Assembly (NCBI GenBank): GCA_016709025.1
Contig: JADJEQ010000030.1
Location: 1-37,427, forward strand
Direction of reading: 5' to 3'
Length of the DNA: 37,427 nt
DNA from: Bacteroidales bacterium
GTDB lineage: Bacteria > Bacteroidota > Bacteroidia > Bacteroidales > Lentimicrobiaceae
The notes beneath the pieces were generated by a model, which saw nothing but the letters and a program-made list of their open reading frames with translations, was not told where the DNA came from and searched no databases. Positions 17,818-28,000 of the stretch are shown in pieces (position 1 is the stretch's first letter; every line of letters starts with the position of its first letter). Position numbers and translations under genes: made by a program.

Positions 17818-19386
17818 TTAGTTAATGATCAATTTAGAAAAATACGCACCATCACTACCCGTCAGCCGGATTATGTAAATGCCGGGTTCAATGCCTTTGA
17901 TGTCGACCTGAGATCCTAGAATTTCATCGAAGGAACGGGAAAAGACAGATTTCCCCTGCGAACTGTAAACCTTAACTTCAACATGCCCTTTAAGATTTCC
18001 CAATGATTCGATCAGAAATGTTCCATTTGAAGGGTTCGGGAATACCCTGAATTGATTGTTACCGCTAAAATCATTAACAAATGTTGGTTCGCAGGCATCG
18101 TTGAGGCCTGAAAGTGGAAGTTCTGACAACGCAATGTCTTGTCCATTTACAGTTCCATTATTAACATTCAGGGGCAGATGCTGTACCTGAGGAGTCAAAT
18201 CCAACACAGATAGAGCGAAATCTGTTTTATTGCAGGCAACTTCTCCCGAAGCAGAGATCTTTATCAACTGTGCAGCAGAATTTACTCCATCTTCCCGGGG
18301 ACCGCACACCACATATCCCCCATCGGAATCATTACAAATACCATATCCATAAGCATTCGTTTCATTGGTGCTGCTTATTTTTTCCGCCCAGGTAATGTTA
18401 CCTTCCTCATCTGTCTGGAATAACAGCGTATTTGCAATAGCGCCGTCTTCTACCTTGCCTGTAATGCCAATATTACCTGACTCTATAGTCAAACCATAAG
18501 CATAACAGGGTAAGCCGTTCATTGAAGTGTATGACTTTGCCCAGAGCACTTCGCCAGTATCTTTATTCAATTCACTCAGAAAAACGTCATAAGAATTTAC
18601 CTGATCGTAATACCTGCCCGCTATTACGATGTTTCCTGAGGAAGTTTCCTTCATATCGTAATTAAAATAAAGTTCATTCCCACCGATGTATGTATCCCAT
18701 TGAACATCGAACGTTGAATTAACCTTTACAATATGCACATTTTCACCTGTGCCTGAATTGGCCCATCCTCCTATAAAAAAATCACCCTGGTTATTTCTGA
18801 AGAAAGAAAGCGGATAATCGCTCAACGAAGTTCCGATTGTTTTTTGTTGAGTTATATTTCCATTGGGATCCAGCTGCATGATCAGATAATCTGACGAGGC
18901 ACCCTCTACTTCAGCTATGCCCAGCACGTATACGTTTCCGGAATTATCTTTTTGAATGCGGTTTGCCGAAACTGAACTACCAGGTCTTGAAAAAATTTTG
19001 CTCCAGAGTTTTTGTCCTGAATTATTGTATTTTGCCACAACAACCTGGCTGGTAAAGGTTATTGTACTGAAGACTGAACCTACTGTAACAAATTCACCTT
19101 CAAACGTTTCAACTACATCTGTAAATTGTTCGTTATCAGTAAGTGAAGCTGTTTTACCCCAGGAAGCATTTCCATCGCTATCGGATTTAATAATCAGAAA
19201 ATCACTTGCAAAACTGTTGATATCAGATATATTTCCAACTGAAATAAATCCTTCGTCAGAAGTTTTCTGACAGCGGTATAAAAGTCCAAGAACATCGTTT
19301 TGCTGTATATACTTATGAAAAGTGTTCTGTCCGTTGGATAAGGCTGAAAACTGAAATATCAGTAGTATCAGGTAGATTTTTCGCAT
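17818..19386 (-). CDS. Secreted protein with T9SS type A sorting domain and WD40-like repeats
   Basis: 522 residues, intact. A signal peptide (LILLIFQFSALSNGQ) is followed by six to eight repeated blade-like units of the form GGYVVCG..DG....LIK.S..G (for example GNIVIAGRYYDQ, GDFFIGGWANSG), a beta-propeller layout common in secreted Bacteroidota proteins. The last ~80 residues are a Por secretion-system tail: FRVFPNPSNGTFLIES, EVKVYSSQGKSVFSR and GIYIIRLTG. It would be exported by Sec, then across the outer membrane by the type IX system, and probably anchored. The biological target is unknown; the propeller resembles general ligand- or protein-binding scaffolds. Confidence 0.85.
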   Translation of the reverse strand: MRKIYLILLIFQFSALSNGQNTFHKYIQQNDVLGLLYRCQKTSDEGFISVGNISDINSFASDFLIIKSDSDGNASWGKTASLTDNEQFTDVVETFEGEFVTVGSVFSTITFTSQVVVAKYNNSGQKLWSKIFSRPGSSVSANRIQKDNSGNVYVLGIAEVEGASSDYLIMQLDPNGNITQQKTIGTSLSDYPLSFFRNNQGDFFIGGWANSGTGENVHIVKVNSTFDVQWDTYIGGNELYFNYDMKETSSGNIVIAGRYYDQVNSYDVFLSELNKDTGEVLWAKSYTSMNGLPCYAYGLTIESGNIGITGKVEDGAIANTLLFQTDEEGNITWAEKISSTNETNAYGYGICNDSDGGYVVCGPREDGVNSAAQLIKISASGEVACNKTDFALSVLDLTPQVQHLPLNVNNGTVNGQDIALSELPLSGLNDACEPTFVNDFSGNNQFRVFPNPSNGTFLIESLGNLKGHVEVKVYSSQGKSVFSRSFDEILGSQVDIKGIEPGIYIIRLTGSDGAYFSKLIIN

Positions 19387-19648
19387 AAATTGTTCTTATT
19401 GTGCTAATTGCAGATATTTGAAATGTTTATATTTCAAAAAAAGTTTCTTCTTTAGAATTATTTAACAGGCATGTTAAAAAAATGTTCTTTATAGAAAAAA
19501 TAAATCCGGAATTAGTCAGGCTTATCAAAAATCAACAGGAGTTAGCCGGAAATATAAAACATACCGGTAATTCGCAATTATCTCTCAAAACAAAATGAAA
19601 CCGGGAGTAAATAAATCTGTTTAAATTCACATCTTCATGTTCAGGTTG

Positions 19649-20522
19649 TTATCCGGGAACCCCTCCGGGGTAAGTTGTTTCTATTCCAACTCCCGATTTC
19701 ATTGGGTTTAAGTTAAAGGAAATCTCTAAGGGATTTATTATCGATTCTGTGAAAGTGTTAAAGCTGGCAATCCTATTTTCATTTTTCGCGAAGTAATATT
19801 TTAACCCTATTTGCAATAAGAACGAGTTTACTGTAGTACTTGTTGCAGTAACAGTTTCTGTTTCACAATAGTGCGTAATTGTTTCGTAATACAAAGGATT
19901 GAAATTTGCCAAAAAGCTTCCTCTTAAAGTAAATATCTGCTTTCTTTCTAAAGCGGTAGCCGGCTGATAAACCAGTTTCAATCGCAAAATTCACTTTGGA
20001 TGTAACATATCCATAGGCTCTGGTTGAATCGGGAGAAGTCGCAATGAAATTGGGGTCACCAGGAAATGCAGAAACATTCTCCCCCCACCCCATCGTTGGC
20101 TGGTTTTCGGAGTAATCACGACTTATTATCGTGTTAAAGGAGATATCCGGTTTGATGAAAAACTGATCATCGCAAAACACAAATTCTTTTCCCAAACGGA
20201 TGGGTATCACCCAGCTTTCAGCACCACTTCCCATTGAGCCTGATTTTTCAGGAATACCGGAATCATAATTGTAGACGATGAATGGATGGGTAGAATAAAA
20301 GCCATAAAACCCGGTTTCAAGGGTATAACTATTGCGCTTATAACCAACATAACCTCCGAAAACACCTCCAATGGAAGACTGGGACAATGAAAAACCTTTG
20401 CTGTTAACATAGTGATATCTGTCGAACAAGCCTCCGTTTTCATATCCGATGTAAAGTCCATTCTGCGCTATAGCAACAGTAGATACAAGTATTACAGTCA
20501 AAATTACCAATAGATTTCTCAT
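19649..20522 (-). CDS. Small outer-membrane beta-barrel protein, one frameshift
   Basis: A signal peptide (LVILTVILVSTVAIAQ) is followed by alternating strands such as GLYIGYENGGLFDRYHYV and GGVFGGYVGYKRNSYTLE. The frame changes once near 19935, after IETGLSAGYRF. The other frame continues with KQIFTLRGSFLANFN, YYETITHYCETE and a closing strand. The merged length is about 290 residues, resembling the outer-membrane beta-barrel (OmpW/PorT-like) folds used for adhesion or unknown roles. No neighbour gives a function. A -7 box TAAATTTG is found 37 bases upstream. Confidence 0.55.
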
Positions 20523-20558
20523 GATTAAATACTGCTAATTTATATTTTTCTAAAAACT

Positions 20559-20566
20559 CAAATTTA
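20559..20566 (-). promoter_or_regulatory. -7 box TAAATTTG for the barrel protein
   Basis: Minus-strand TAAATTTG matches TAnnTTTG and lies 37 bases before the ATG at 20522. No convincing -33 element is seen. Confidence 0.4.
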
Positions 20567-20574
20567 TAGAAAAT

Positions 20575-20885
20575 TCTTTCATCCTTTATTCTTCTTTTTA
20601 CTTCTTACTTCTAGAAGGGACGTGGGACGAGGGACGAGGGGGGGCACCTTTCTTCTTTCATTCTTTATTCTTTTTTGCTTCCTACTTCTTACTTCTGAAG
20701 GGACTGGGACGTGGGACGAGGATAACTCCTGGATGTTGTCCTGACTCTGTGCCCTGAGCCTGTGCCAGCCCTGTGCTGCCGCCTGGCCCTGTGCTCTTTG
20801 AAGAAGGGACGAAGGACGAAACCTTCTTTTTCATTTTACTTCTTATTTCTTTTTTACTTTTTTTACTTTTTACTTCCCACTGTAC
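20575..20885. repeat. Heptanucleotide tandem-repeat cluster (ACTTCTT, GGGACGA families)
   Basis: Short blocks repeat with a 7-base period: ACTTCTT/ACTTCTA, GGGACGT then GGGACGA twice, and a second round at 20685-20720, with a G/C-rich middle in which CTGTGC recurs four times (20750-20800) and a final GGGACGA near 20808. The strand is split into pyrimidine-rich and purine-rich halves. No open frame makes sense here. The same unit sequences return at 24953-25080. The rest of the gap to 21137 holds no gene. Confidence 0.75.
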
Positions 20886-21137
20886 CCGGCCAAATTTGAA
20901 TTTTGTATTTAAACAGGTTATATTCCTGCGAAAATATTATACGTTTTAAAATATAATTACGAACTTTGTTTTAGCAACAATTTTGGAATATGCAGGTTGA
21001 TACCCATATCAGAATTTGTACTTATGGGGTAAGCTGATTTTAATCAATGCCCGGATTGCTGACATCAGGTCTGATACATTGCCAGGAGATGTTTCCAAAT
21101 GATATTGAATGAAATTATAACCTGAAATTCAATTGTT

Positions 21138-23304
21138 ATGAGAAAAACCTTAATTTTCTTCTTCTTAGTTCTGGCAATACTGAAGGTTCAGGCACAGGAC
21201 TACCGGATTGATTTTTCAGGAGCAGGAGATACATATATTGTAAATTCCGTTATTGTTGATAATCTGACCAGTGGAGCTACACTTACACTGAATGGGACAG
21301 ATATTTTGCATTTAACCGGAATAGTAGGTGAAAATGATCCTGTGATTGGAAACAGAGAGTTAATAATCTATCCAAACCCAATGACTGATCAAACCTTCCT
21401 GGAAATTATTGCCCCTGTTGCCGGTGAAGCAGTTATTTCCATTGTTGGATTAACCGGTAAAACAGAATTTAAGAGGAAACATATTTCTGCAGAACGGTCT
21501 ACAAAGATTCCGTATTTCGGGCATCAGTCAGGGAATGTATTTTATCAATATTTCGGGGAAAAACTATAATTATTCCGCGAAACTGATGAGCCAGTTCAAT
21601 CAACCCGGAAATATTAAAATTGAATATGTCTCGTCAGGATTGGATAATCCCAACGGTCATCCCAAAAGTGCTGCTGAAATGATTGATATGCCATACACCG
21701 ATGGCGATCTGTTGCTTTTCAAAGGCATTTCGGAAATATACAGCACCATAGTTACCGATGTGCCCGCAAATGATAAAACAATCGTTTTCACTTTCAGAGC
21801 CTGCACCGATATTGATAGCAATAATTACACAATAGTGAGAATTGGTGCGCAAACATGGATGGCTGAAAACCTGAATGTCGGGCAGCGAATCAACGGTAAC
21901 TGGACTCAGACCAACAACAATATCGTTGAAAAGTACTGTTATGCAAATCTTGAATCAAATTGTGATGAATATGGAGGACTTTATCAGTGGAATGAAATGA
22001 TGCAATATAAGGCTTCGCCCGGATGCAAAGGTATTTGCCCGGATGGATGGAGGCTCCCTTCAGATGAGGAATGGACAATTTTATCGGATTATCTTGGAGG
22101 AGAATTCAATGCCGGGAGCAAGCTGAAAGAAACGGGAACAATCCACTGGGCTCCTCCCAATTCAGAGGCATCAAATGCTTCAGGATTCAGCGGCCTCCCG
22201 GGCGGTTGGCGCGATATACCGGGTTCATTCAATGAATTAACCCTGAACGGAAGTTTCTGGACATCCTCACAGTTGTCTTCTTCCATTGGTAACATTCGTT
22301 ATCTGATCGTTGATAATGAGAATCTGGCAACTGGTAATACAGAGAAATCTAAAGCGGCATCAGTCCGTTGCCTGATGTGCGATTCTTTGTTATCTGTAAA
22401 TGTAACTATTGAGGTGTCGGCCAATCCAATATTGAATGGAAGCGAAGTTACTTTTACCGCCACGCCGGTTAACGGGGGGCTCAACCCGGATTTTCAATGG
22501 AGAGTAAATGGTATTGTCGTTCCCGGAATTCATACTCAGACATATACCTGTTTTCCGGGTAATACGGATGTTTTTACCTGTGTCATGACTTCAGACGCTG
22601 CATGCATTGCAAAAAATCCGGCTACCTCAAATGAAATTGCAATGATTGTTGATCCGCTGCCCTGCGCGGGAACACCCACTGTTTATTACGAAGGTATGAC
22701 TTACACAACTGTTCAGATAGGAACTCAATGCTGGTTAGGTCAGAACCTCAATGTGGGTACCAAAATCAGTGAATGTAACAATCAACTGAACAATGGGGTA
22801 TTGGAAAAGTATTGTTATGATTATGATGACCTTAATTGCGATACCTATGGTGGCCTGTATCAGTGGGATGAGATGATGAATTACACCGCATCTAGCAATG
22901 CCAACCCCAGTGGCAGGCAGGGAATCTGCCCTTCCGGATGGCACATTCCGTCCCATTCGGAATGGTGTCAGATGGCAACCTATCTTGATGAAAGTGTGAA
23001 TTGCAATGTGGTAGGCTGGCAAGGCACCGACGCCGGTGGTAAGTTGAAATCAACAGGTACCAGCCTTTGGGGAGATCCCAATACAGGAGCTACCAATCAG
23101 AGTGGATTCACCGCACTGCCTGGCGGTAACTGCTGCCCAACCTGTGGCTCGGATATGCTTGGATTTACAGCATGTTTCACATCCTCCTCAGATTATACGA
23201 CAGGTACCATACGCTTGTATTATCTGGATAATGAATCACAGCAGATCAATATGGATTTCTATGGAACGAATTACGGCTGCTCTGTGCGTTGTGTGAAGGA
23301 TTGA
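21138..23304 (+). CDS. Secreted protein with two FISUMP domains, one frameshift
   Basis: A signal peptide (LIFFFLVLAILKVQAQ) is followed by a domain that resembles an internal Por-secretion-tail unit (LIIYPNPMTDQTFLEI). After a one-base frame change near 21540 come two copies of the Fibrobacter succinogenes major paralogous domain (TIGR02145). The first has TWMAENLNVGQRI, GGLYQWNEMM, CPDGWRLPSDEEW and SGFSGLPGGWRD. The second has CWLGQNLNVGTKI, GGLYQWDEMM, CPSGWHIPSHSEW and SGFTALPGGN. An Ig/PKD-like segment (NPILNGSEVTFTATPVNGG) lies between them. No terminal sorting tail follows. Such proteins are surface-associated; function is undefined. Confidence 0.8.
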
Positions 23305-23339
23305 TTTTTTCGGCTTTATCACCCGATAACCCCAAATTC

Positions 23340-23396
23340 ACCTGTTTTCGAAATAAAATCTCAAGTTCGTATAGTTCGTAAACCATCCAGTCAATT
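23340..23396 (-). pseudogene. Relic resembling the 3' end of a restriction-modification gene
   Basis: The minus strand reads EIDWMVYELYEL, nearly identical to EIDRMVYELYGL at the end of the restriction-modification gene at 25088, with about 80% DNA identity over ~30 bases. The match stops abruptly at the ATTTCGG tandem repeats on one side. It may be a remnant of a second such gene, or a small duplication. Confidence 0.5.
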
Positions 23397-23421
23397 TCGG
23401 ATTTCGGATTTCGGATTTCGG
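23394..23421. repeat. Four tandem copies of ATTTCGG
   Basis: Perfect 7-base tandem repeat, with scattered further copies of TTTCGGA at 23456-23484. The period is not a multiple of three, so it is non-coding. Confidence 0.9.
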
Positions 23422-23569
23422 AATACCTTCGGTAAACTCCTTCGTTCGGTTGTGAATTTCGGATTCCCGGTTGGGATTTCGGAATAATGAGCATTTAGCA
23501 ACCAGAGCAACTGAACCTTGAACAGGACATTGCGCCCGGTACAAGAATATCCTGCCGCACAAATTTGCA

Positions 23570-23947
23570 CTACAACATTTGTTTGGCTCTGTCAATGGTT
23601 ATTTCCAGCACTCTGGTCAGAAATGAAAATTTATCTTTCATCATGTCAAATTCTTCGCCAGACCCGATATAAGCAGCAGTCCCTTCAATTATAAAGCCAG
23701 TTCCCGGATAGTCTTTGTAACCCAAAACATCTTTACTGCCCAAAGATATTTTAACCTTATTGTTTATCTCAACATTTTTTTGAGTTTTCCGAAAGCCATA
23801 GGCTGGAATTAAAATGCGCTCATCTTCAGTAACAACCAGATATGAATTCCAGGTGTTAACCAAATGTGGTTCCACACCCCACGACATAATTGATACAACA
23901 CCTTCATGTTTTAACACTTCCAAAAACTTTTCACTTAATTTATTCAT
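23570..23947 (-). CDS. Flavin-binding split-barrel (PNPOx-like) protein
   Basis: 125 residues with the pyridoxamine-phosphate-oxidase-like barrel: GVVSIMSWGVEPHLVNTWNS, then ERILIPAYGFRKTQKNVE, NNKVKISLGSKDVLG, and GTGFIIEGTAAYIGSGEEFD. Small members of this family bind FMN or F420 and act as oxidoreductases or flavin stores; the substrate is not readable. The ATG at 23947 is preferred to the in-frame TTG at 23959. A 58-residue HTH gene lies 36 bases upstream on the same strand, so the two look co-transcribed. Confidence 0.8.
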   Translation of the reverse strand: MNKLSEKFLEVLKHEGVVSIMSWGVEPHLVNTWNSYLVVTEDERILIPAYGFRKTQKNVEINNKVKISLGSKDVLGYKDYPGTGFIIEGTAAYIGSGEEFDMMKDKFSFLTRVLEITIDRAKQML

Positions 23948-23983
23948 GGTATTTTCCAATTTGATTTTTAATATAACACAACG

Positions 23984-24160
23984 TTACTTTGCCTGCCAAA
24001 AACATCTTTTCAGAGAAAAAATCAGTTCACCCGATTTCAATTCATCCATTATTTTATCAACCACTTTACGGTCAGGTTTTGTTATTTCGGTAATTCTACC
24101 AGCATTTAAAGGAACAATTTCCTTTTTCATTGCTTCCAATGCCTGAATTTTTGCATCCAT
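23984..24160 (-). CDS. Small winged-helix-like protein
   Basis: 58 residues: MDAKIQALEAMKKEIVPLNA, then GRITEITKPDRKVVDKIMDE and a Cys in the last residues (LKRCFWQAK). The spacing LNAGRIxEIxxxDRKxVDKxMxEL is a compact helix-turn-helix, as in small archaeal and Bacteroidota regulators ending in RCxW. It is co-oriented with the flavin split-barrel gene and probably in the same transcript. It is too short for many gene callers. Confidence 0.65.
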   Translation of the reverse strand: MDAKIQALEAMKKEIVPLNAGRITEITKPDRKVVDKIMDELKSGELIFSLKRCFWQAK

Positions 24161-24192
24161 CGTCTATAGGATATAAATTTCGGTTAATGCTG

Positions 24193-24200
24193 CAAAAGTA
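24193..24200 (-). promoter_or_regulatory. -7 box TACTTTTG
   Basis: Minus-strand TACTTTTG matches TAnnTTTG, 33 bases before the small HTH gene start. Confidence 0.45.
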
Positions 24201-24367
24201 CCTTGCAGAGAGCGTTAAAAAATTAAACTGGATTAAGAAATTCAGCATGTACCCATATAATAAGCAATTCACCCAAAGTCCTTCTCATAGATGAACTGGA
24301 GTAATCACCCTATCGTGACTAGCCTGGGAAAGCGATTTTTCGCCCAATTCAAATTATTTAACTCAGT

Positions 24368-24940
24368 TTATTGCTTCTTTTTACGAAGCTCACTCAGGTA
24401 TTCAGGTGTAAGACCTAGATAAGAAGCGATCATATATTGAGGTACCCGCAGCATAAACTCAGGGAAAGAGGTGCTGAAATGATAGTAAAACTCTTCCTTT
24501 GACATCTCGTACAATAATTTCGACCTAAGCTGTGCTCCGGCAACATCTTTCTGGAGCATGCGTCTAAAATATTTTTCTAACTGAGGTATTTCAATGAGCA
24601 TCTTATCAAGTTGCTGTTTTTCAATCAAAACTATACTGGTTTCTTCAATGGCCTGGATATTATATTGAGTAGGTGAATGATTGATCAAACTTTGATGGTC
24701 TGAAATCCACCAGCCTTCGAGAGCGAACTGGGTAATCTGCTCCACCCCTTTCCTATTTATAAAATACATTCGCAAACACCCTTTCTCAACAAAGTACAAA
24801 TATTTGCATACTTTACTTTCCTGTAATACATATTCCTTCTTTTTAAATTGATGGATTTCTACATATTTAAGAAAAATCACAAGTTCGTTTTCACTTAAAT
24901 CAACATGATTTCTAATATGCTGCACGATATTTTTATGCAC
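24368..24940 (-). CDS. Crp/Fnr-family transcriptional regulator
   Basis: 190 residues starting at a GTG (MHKNIVQHI), with an in-frame stop upstream. The cyclic-nucleotide-binding-like barrel includes VLQESKVCKYLYFVEKGCLR and EEWS-type turns (FALEGWWISDHQSL). The C-terminal helix-turn-helix (VPQYMIASYLGLTPEYLSEL) is the compact Bacteroidota form. No FeS Cys cluster is seen, so it is not an oxygen-sensing Fnr. The ligand and targets are unknown. The gene stands alone beside the tandem repeats. Confidence 0.8.
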   Translation of the reverse strand: MHKNIVQHIRNHVDLSENELVIFLKYVEIHQFKKKEYVLQESKVCKYLYFVEKGCLRMYFINRKGVEQITQFALEGWWISDHQSLINHSPTQYNIQAIEETSIVLIEKQQLDKMLIEIPQLEKYFRRMLQKDVAGAQLRSKLLYEMSKEEFYYHFSTSFPEFMLRVPQYMIASYLGLTPEYLSELRKKKQ

Positions 24941-24952
24941 AACCGAAATTTA

Positions 24953-25080
24953 GGAGGATGTTACTTCTTACTTCTTGAAGGGACGAGGGACGAGGGACGA
25001 AACCTTACTGCATCTTTCATTCTTCATTCTTCATTCTTTCTTCTTACTTCTTACTTCTTACTTCTTACTTCTTTTTATAC
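24953..25080. repeat. Heptanucleotide tandem repeats (ACTTCTT, GGGACGA, CATTCTT)
   Basis: ACTTCTT twice, GGGACGA three times, CATTCTT three times and CTTACTT four times, all with a 7-base period. They fill the space between the Crp-like gene start and the stop of the restriction-modification gene. The same units occur at 20575-20885. Confidence 0.85.
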
Positions 25081-25087
25081 TTTTTAC

Positions 25088-28000
25088 TTACCCTTTCCCT
25101 TCCACAATCCCAATCTCCTCCTCCGTTAACCCATAAAGTTCATAAACCATCCGGTCAATTTCCTGATCGGTCTTTTCAATTTCTGCTTTTATGGCCAGGG
25201 CCTGTTGCGCCTCCTGCAAAAAGTAGGCCTCCCATTCGGCTTCTTCCGAAAGCGAAAGTTTTACCTTCTTTTTCGCCAGCTCTTTGATAAACTCCGCATA
25301 CGAAAGCAAATACCAGTTTTGCAGCTTTCCGGACAGCTCTTCGAGGTTGAATTTTCGCTGGATGGTGCGTTGGAATTTTGAAGTAATTGTCAGCAGGTCA
25401 GACGTTAACCGGTAGATCGGTTGCAAATTGCGCAAGTGTTGTGGTCTGTTCTTCGTTTGCCCTGGGAACCGGGAAATGCTCAAAATAGACTTTACTGATT
25501 TCACGAGTTCCACCCTGAAGTTCAGGACAGTTGTACCAAATCCAAAGTTTTGCCAATGAAGAATTAAATACTGCAGTAAGGAACAATAATGAAACAGAAT
25601 CATCCAGCGTTGTGAGAATAAAACATTTTTGATGTGCCAACATCCCGCTTTCATCGTAAAGAAAAGGGAAAACCGAAGTCATATTCGGGTAAATAATTTT
25701 GGGTTTGGCAAATTCTTCATGATAGTTAATGCTATCTTGTGTTTCAAACCACGCCACCTTGTCTTTTACGAGCACCAATGTCACCGGTTTGTTTTAGCCG
25801 GTCATATCCAAATGAAAGCAGGTGTTCTTTGATTGCCGGATAATTCTCAATATCCAGTTTTAAGGATGGAAATGTACCTATCAGATATTCAAAACCCGTT
25901 ATTTCATAGGAGGAAATATCCCGACCGCGCACCATCGGCTTTATAACTTCAGTACTCCTTGCATCGGAAGCAATTAACAGCCGGCGCGTTTCTTCATCAA
26001 TATAAAAAGCATCATTGTAACCAGTAAGTATTCCTCTATAAATTGAAATAGGTAAATCCTTCAATTTGACACCATTCAAATTCATCTGATCCAGTTTCTT
26101 AGCATCTTCATAAGGCTGGATGCTCCATTCATTTTCGCCGAATTTTAAAGAAGAATCTTTGTAAATATTGTATTCAACCTCTGTCAGAAAATCACCATGA
26201 AATGTTTTCCGGTTAAGCGATAAGACTTCTACAGTATCGAATGGTTTACTCTTCTGTGTAACGAATATGCAGACGTATGTAGTGGCTTCCTGGAAGAATT
26301 GCACGTCGCCGAAGTTGAGGACCTGGCGCAAACCGGTTTTGAAAGGAATTTCCTAAGGGGTTTGCCATACGCCACCAACATCCATTTGTTGGGCATAATA
26401 AATGACAGCAGGCCTCCTTTCTTCAGTAATTTATAACCGCGCTCTGTAAAAATGCAATACAGGTCGGCTCCCTTATCGAAAGTTTCATAACCGCAATTTT
26501 TAAGTATGTCACTCATTTCGCCCATACTCTGGAGCTGCACATACGGCGGATTCCCGATCACCACATCAAAGCCTCCTTTGTATTCAGGGCGAAAGGCATG
26601 TTCACGGGTGCAGGTCATCATTTTAACAAGGGGCTGCAGCCCCTTGCTGAATGCGAGGCGTTCATCATCCATGCTACCTGTAACAACAAGGGGTTGCAAC
26701 CCCTTGTTATGCAGCTCCATGTTGAGTGTCAGAGGATCATCCGGATCCGTGGTTGAAACAAGGGGCTGCAGCCCCTTGCTGAATGTCAGGCGTTCTTCGT
26801 CCAGCTATCAGCATCAACGGGTTGCACCCCTTGTTGTGCAGCTCCAGGTTGAGTGTCAGAGGATCATCCGGATCCGTGGTTGAAACAAGGGGCTGCAGCC
26901 CCTTGCTGAATGTCAGGCGTTCTTCATCCATGCTATCAGCATCAACAAGGGGTTGCACCCCCTTGTTGTGCAGCTCCAGGTTGAGTGTCAGAGGATCATC
27001 CGGATCCGTGGTTGAAACAAGGGGCTGCAGCCCCTTGCTGAATGTCAGGCGTTCTTCATCCATGCTATCAGCATCAACAAGGGGTTGCAACCCCTTGTTA
27101 TGCAGCTCCATGTTGAGTGTCAGGGGATCATCAAAATCGGGAGTTGTAATCCCTCGATTTTCATTCGTTTTGAAATGCTTATCCCTGTTATTGACAATAT
27201 AATTCAACGTGTTTTGAAATTGTTCTTCTGAAATGATTGGTACTCTGTGAAACTTCTGAGCCCACAAATTGTAGGTTTCTTCTTTAGGAATCCCTAAATA
27301 TTCTTTATATTTCTGTGCTGATTTGCCTTTCAGTTTTCTCACTATTTGCGGAAGTTCTTCTTCTTCGCAAACCAATAACATATGTACATGGTCAACTCCG
27401 ATGTTGAAGGCCATGCAATTTATTTTATCTTCTACAACGATTTGTGCAATGATCGCGCTTACTTTTAAGCCGGCTTTATCATCTAAATACACTGAACGGT
27501 CAATATGCATCTCACCGTCTGCCCTGCGTTCCCGAACCCTGTATTTTATCATGCGTGCCGAGGTCCGTGTGTCGTGTGTCACAAAAGTAACGTGCCAGGC
27601 TAATTTATCTTTCAGTTTGAACACATCCGGGAACTCCGTTTGCCAGTTAAATGCCTTGTCGCCGGCCACCGCCGGGTCGTCGATCAATGAATTGCCGCAC
27701 TTCAGGTTATTGTTCAGATCATTCAGCTTACGGTTTGGTTGGGCGGTGCGCAGCCACAGGGAAAGTTTGGCTATTTCAACACTTTCCTCGTTGATATCCA
27801 CCCCAAACAGGTTGTTTTCGAGAATGCTGTTTTCGAAATCACCCATCACCATCGAAGAGCCGAAGAGTTTGGCCTGCAGTTCATCGATGAGGCGGTGCTC
27901 GGAAATCAGGAAATCGAGGGCCTGGTTCAGAAACGCCCCGGAGCCACAGGCCGGATCGCAGATGGTGAGTTGCAACAACCAGTCACGGTATGCGTTAAGT

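Noticed and set aside
26229..26720. Separate short methylase gene
   Set aside because: It is the continuation of the restriction-modification gene after the 5-base-short repeat unit, not an independent gene.
26627..27097. Regular repeats that could be taken for a CRISPR array
   Set aside because: The repeats are perfect palindromes of two alternating types, the sequences between them are themselves conserved, and there are no cas genes. They are REP-like and part of a reading frame.
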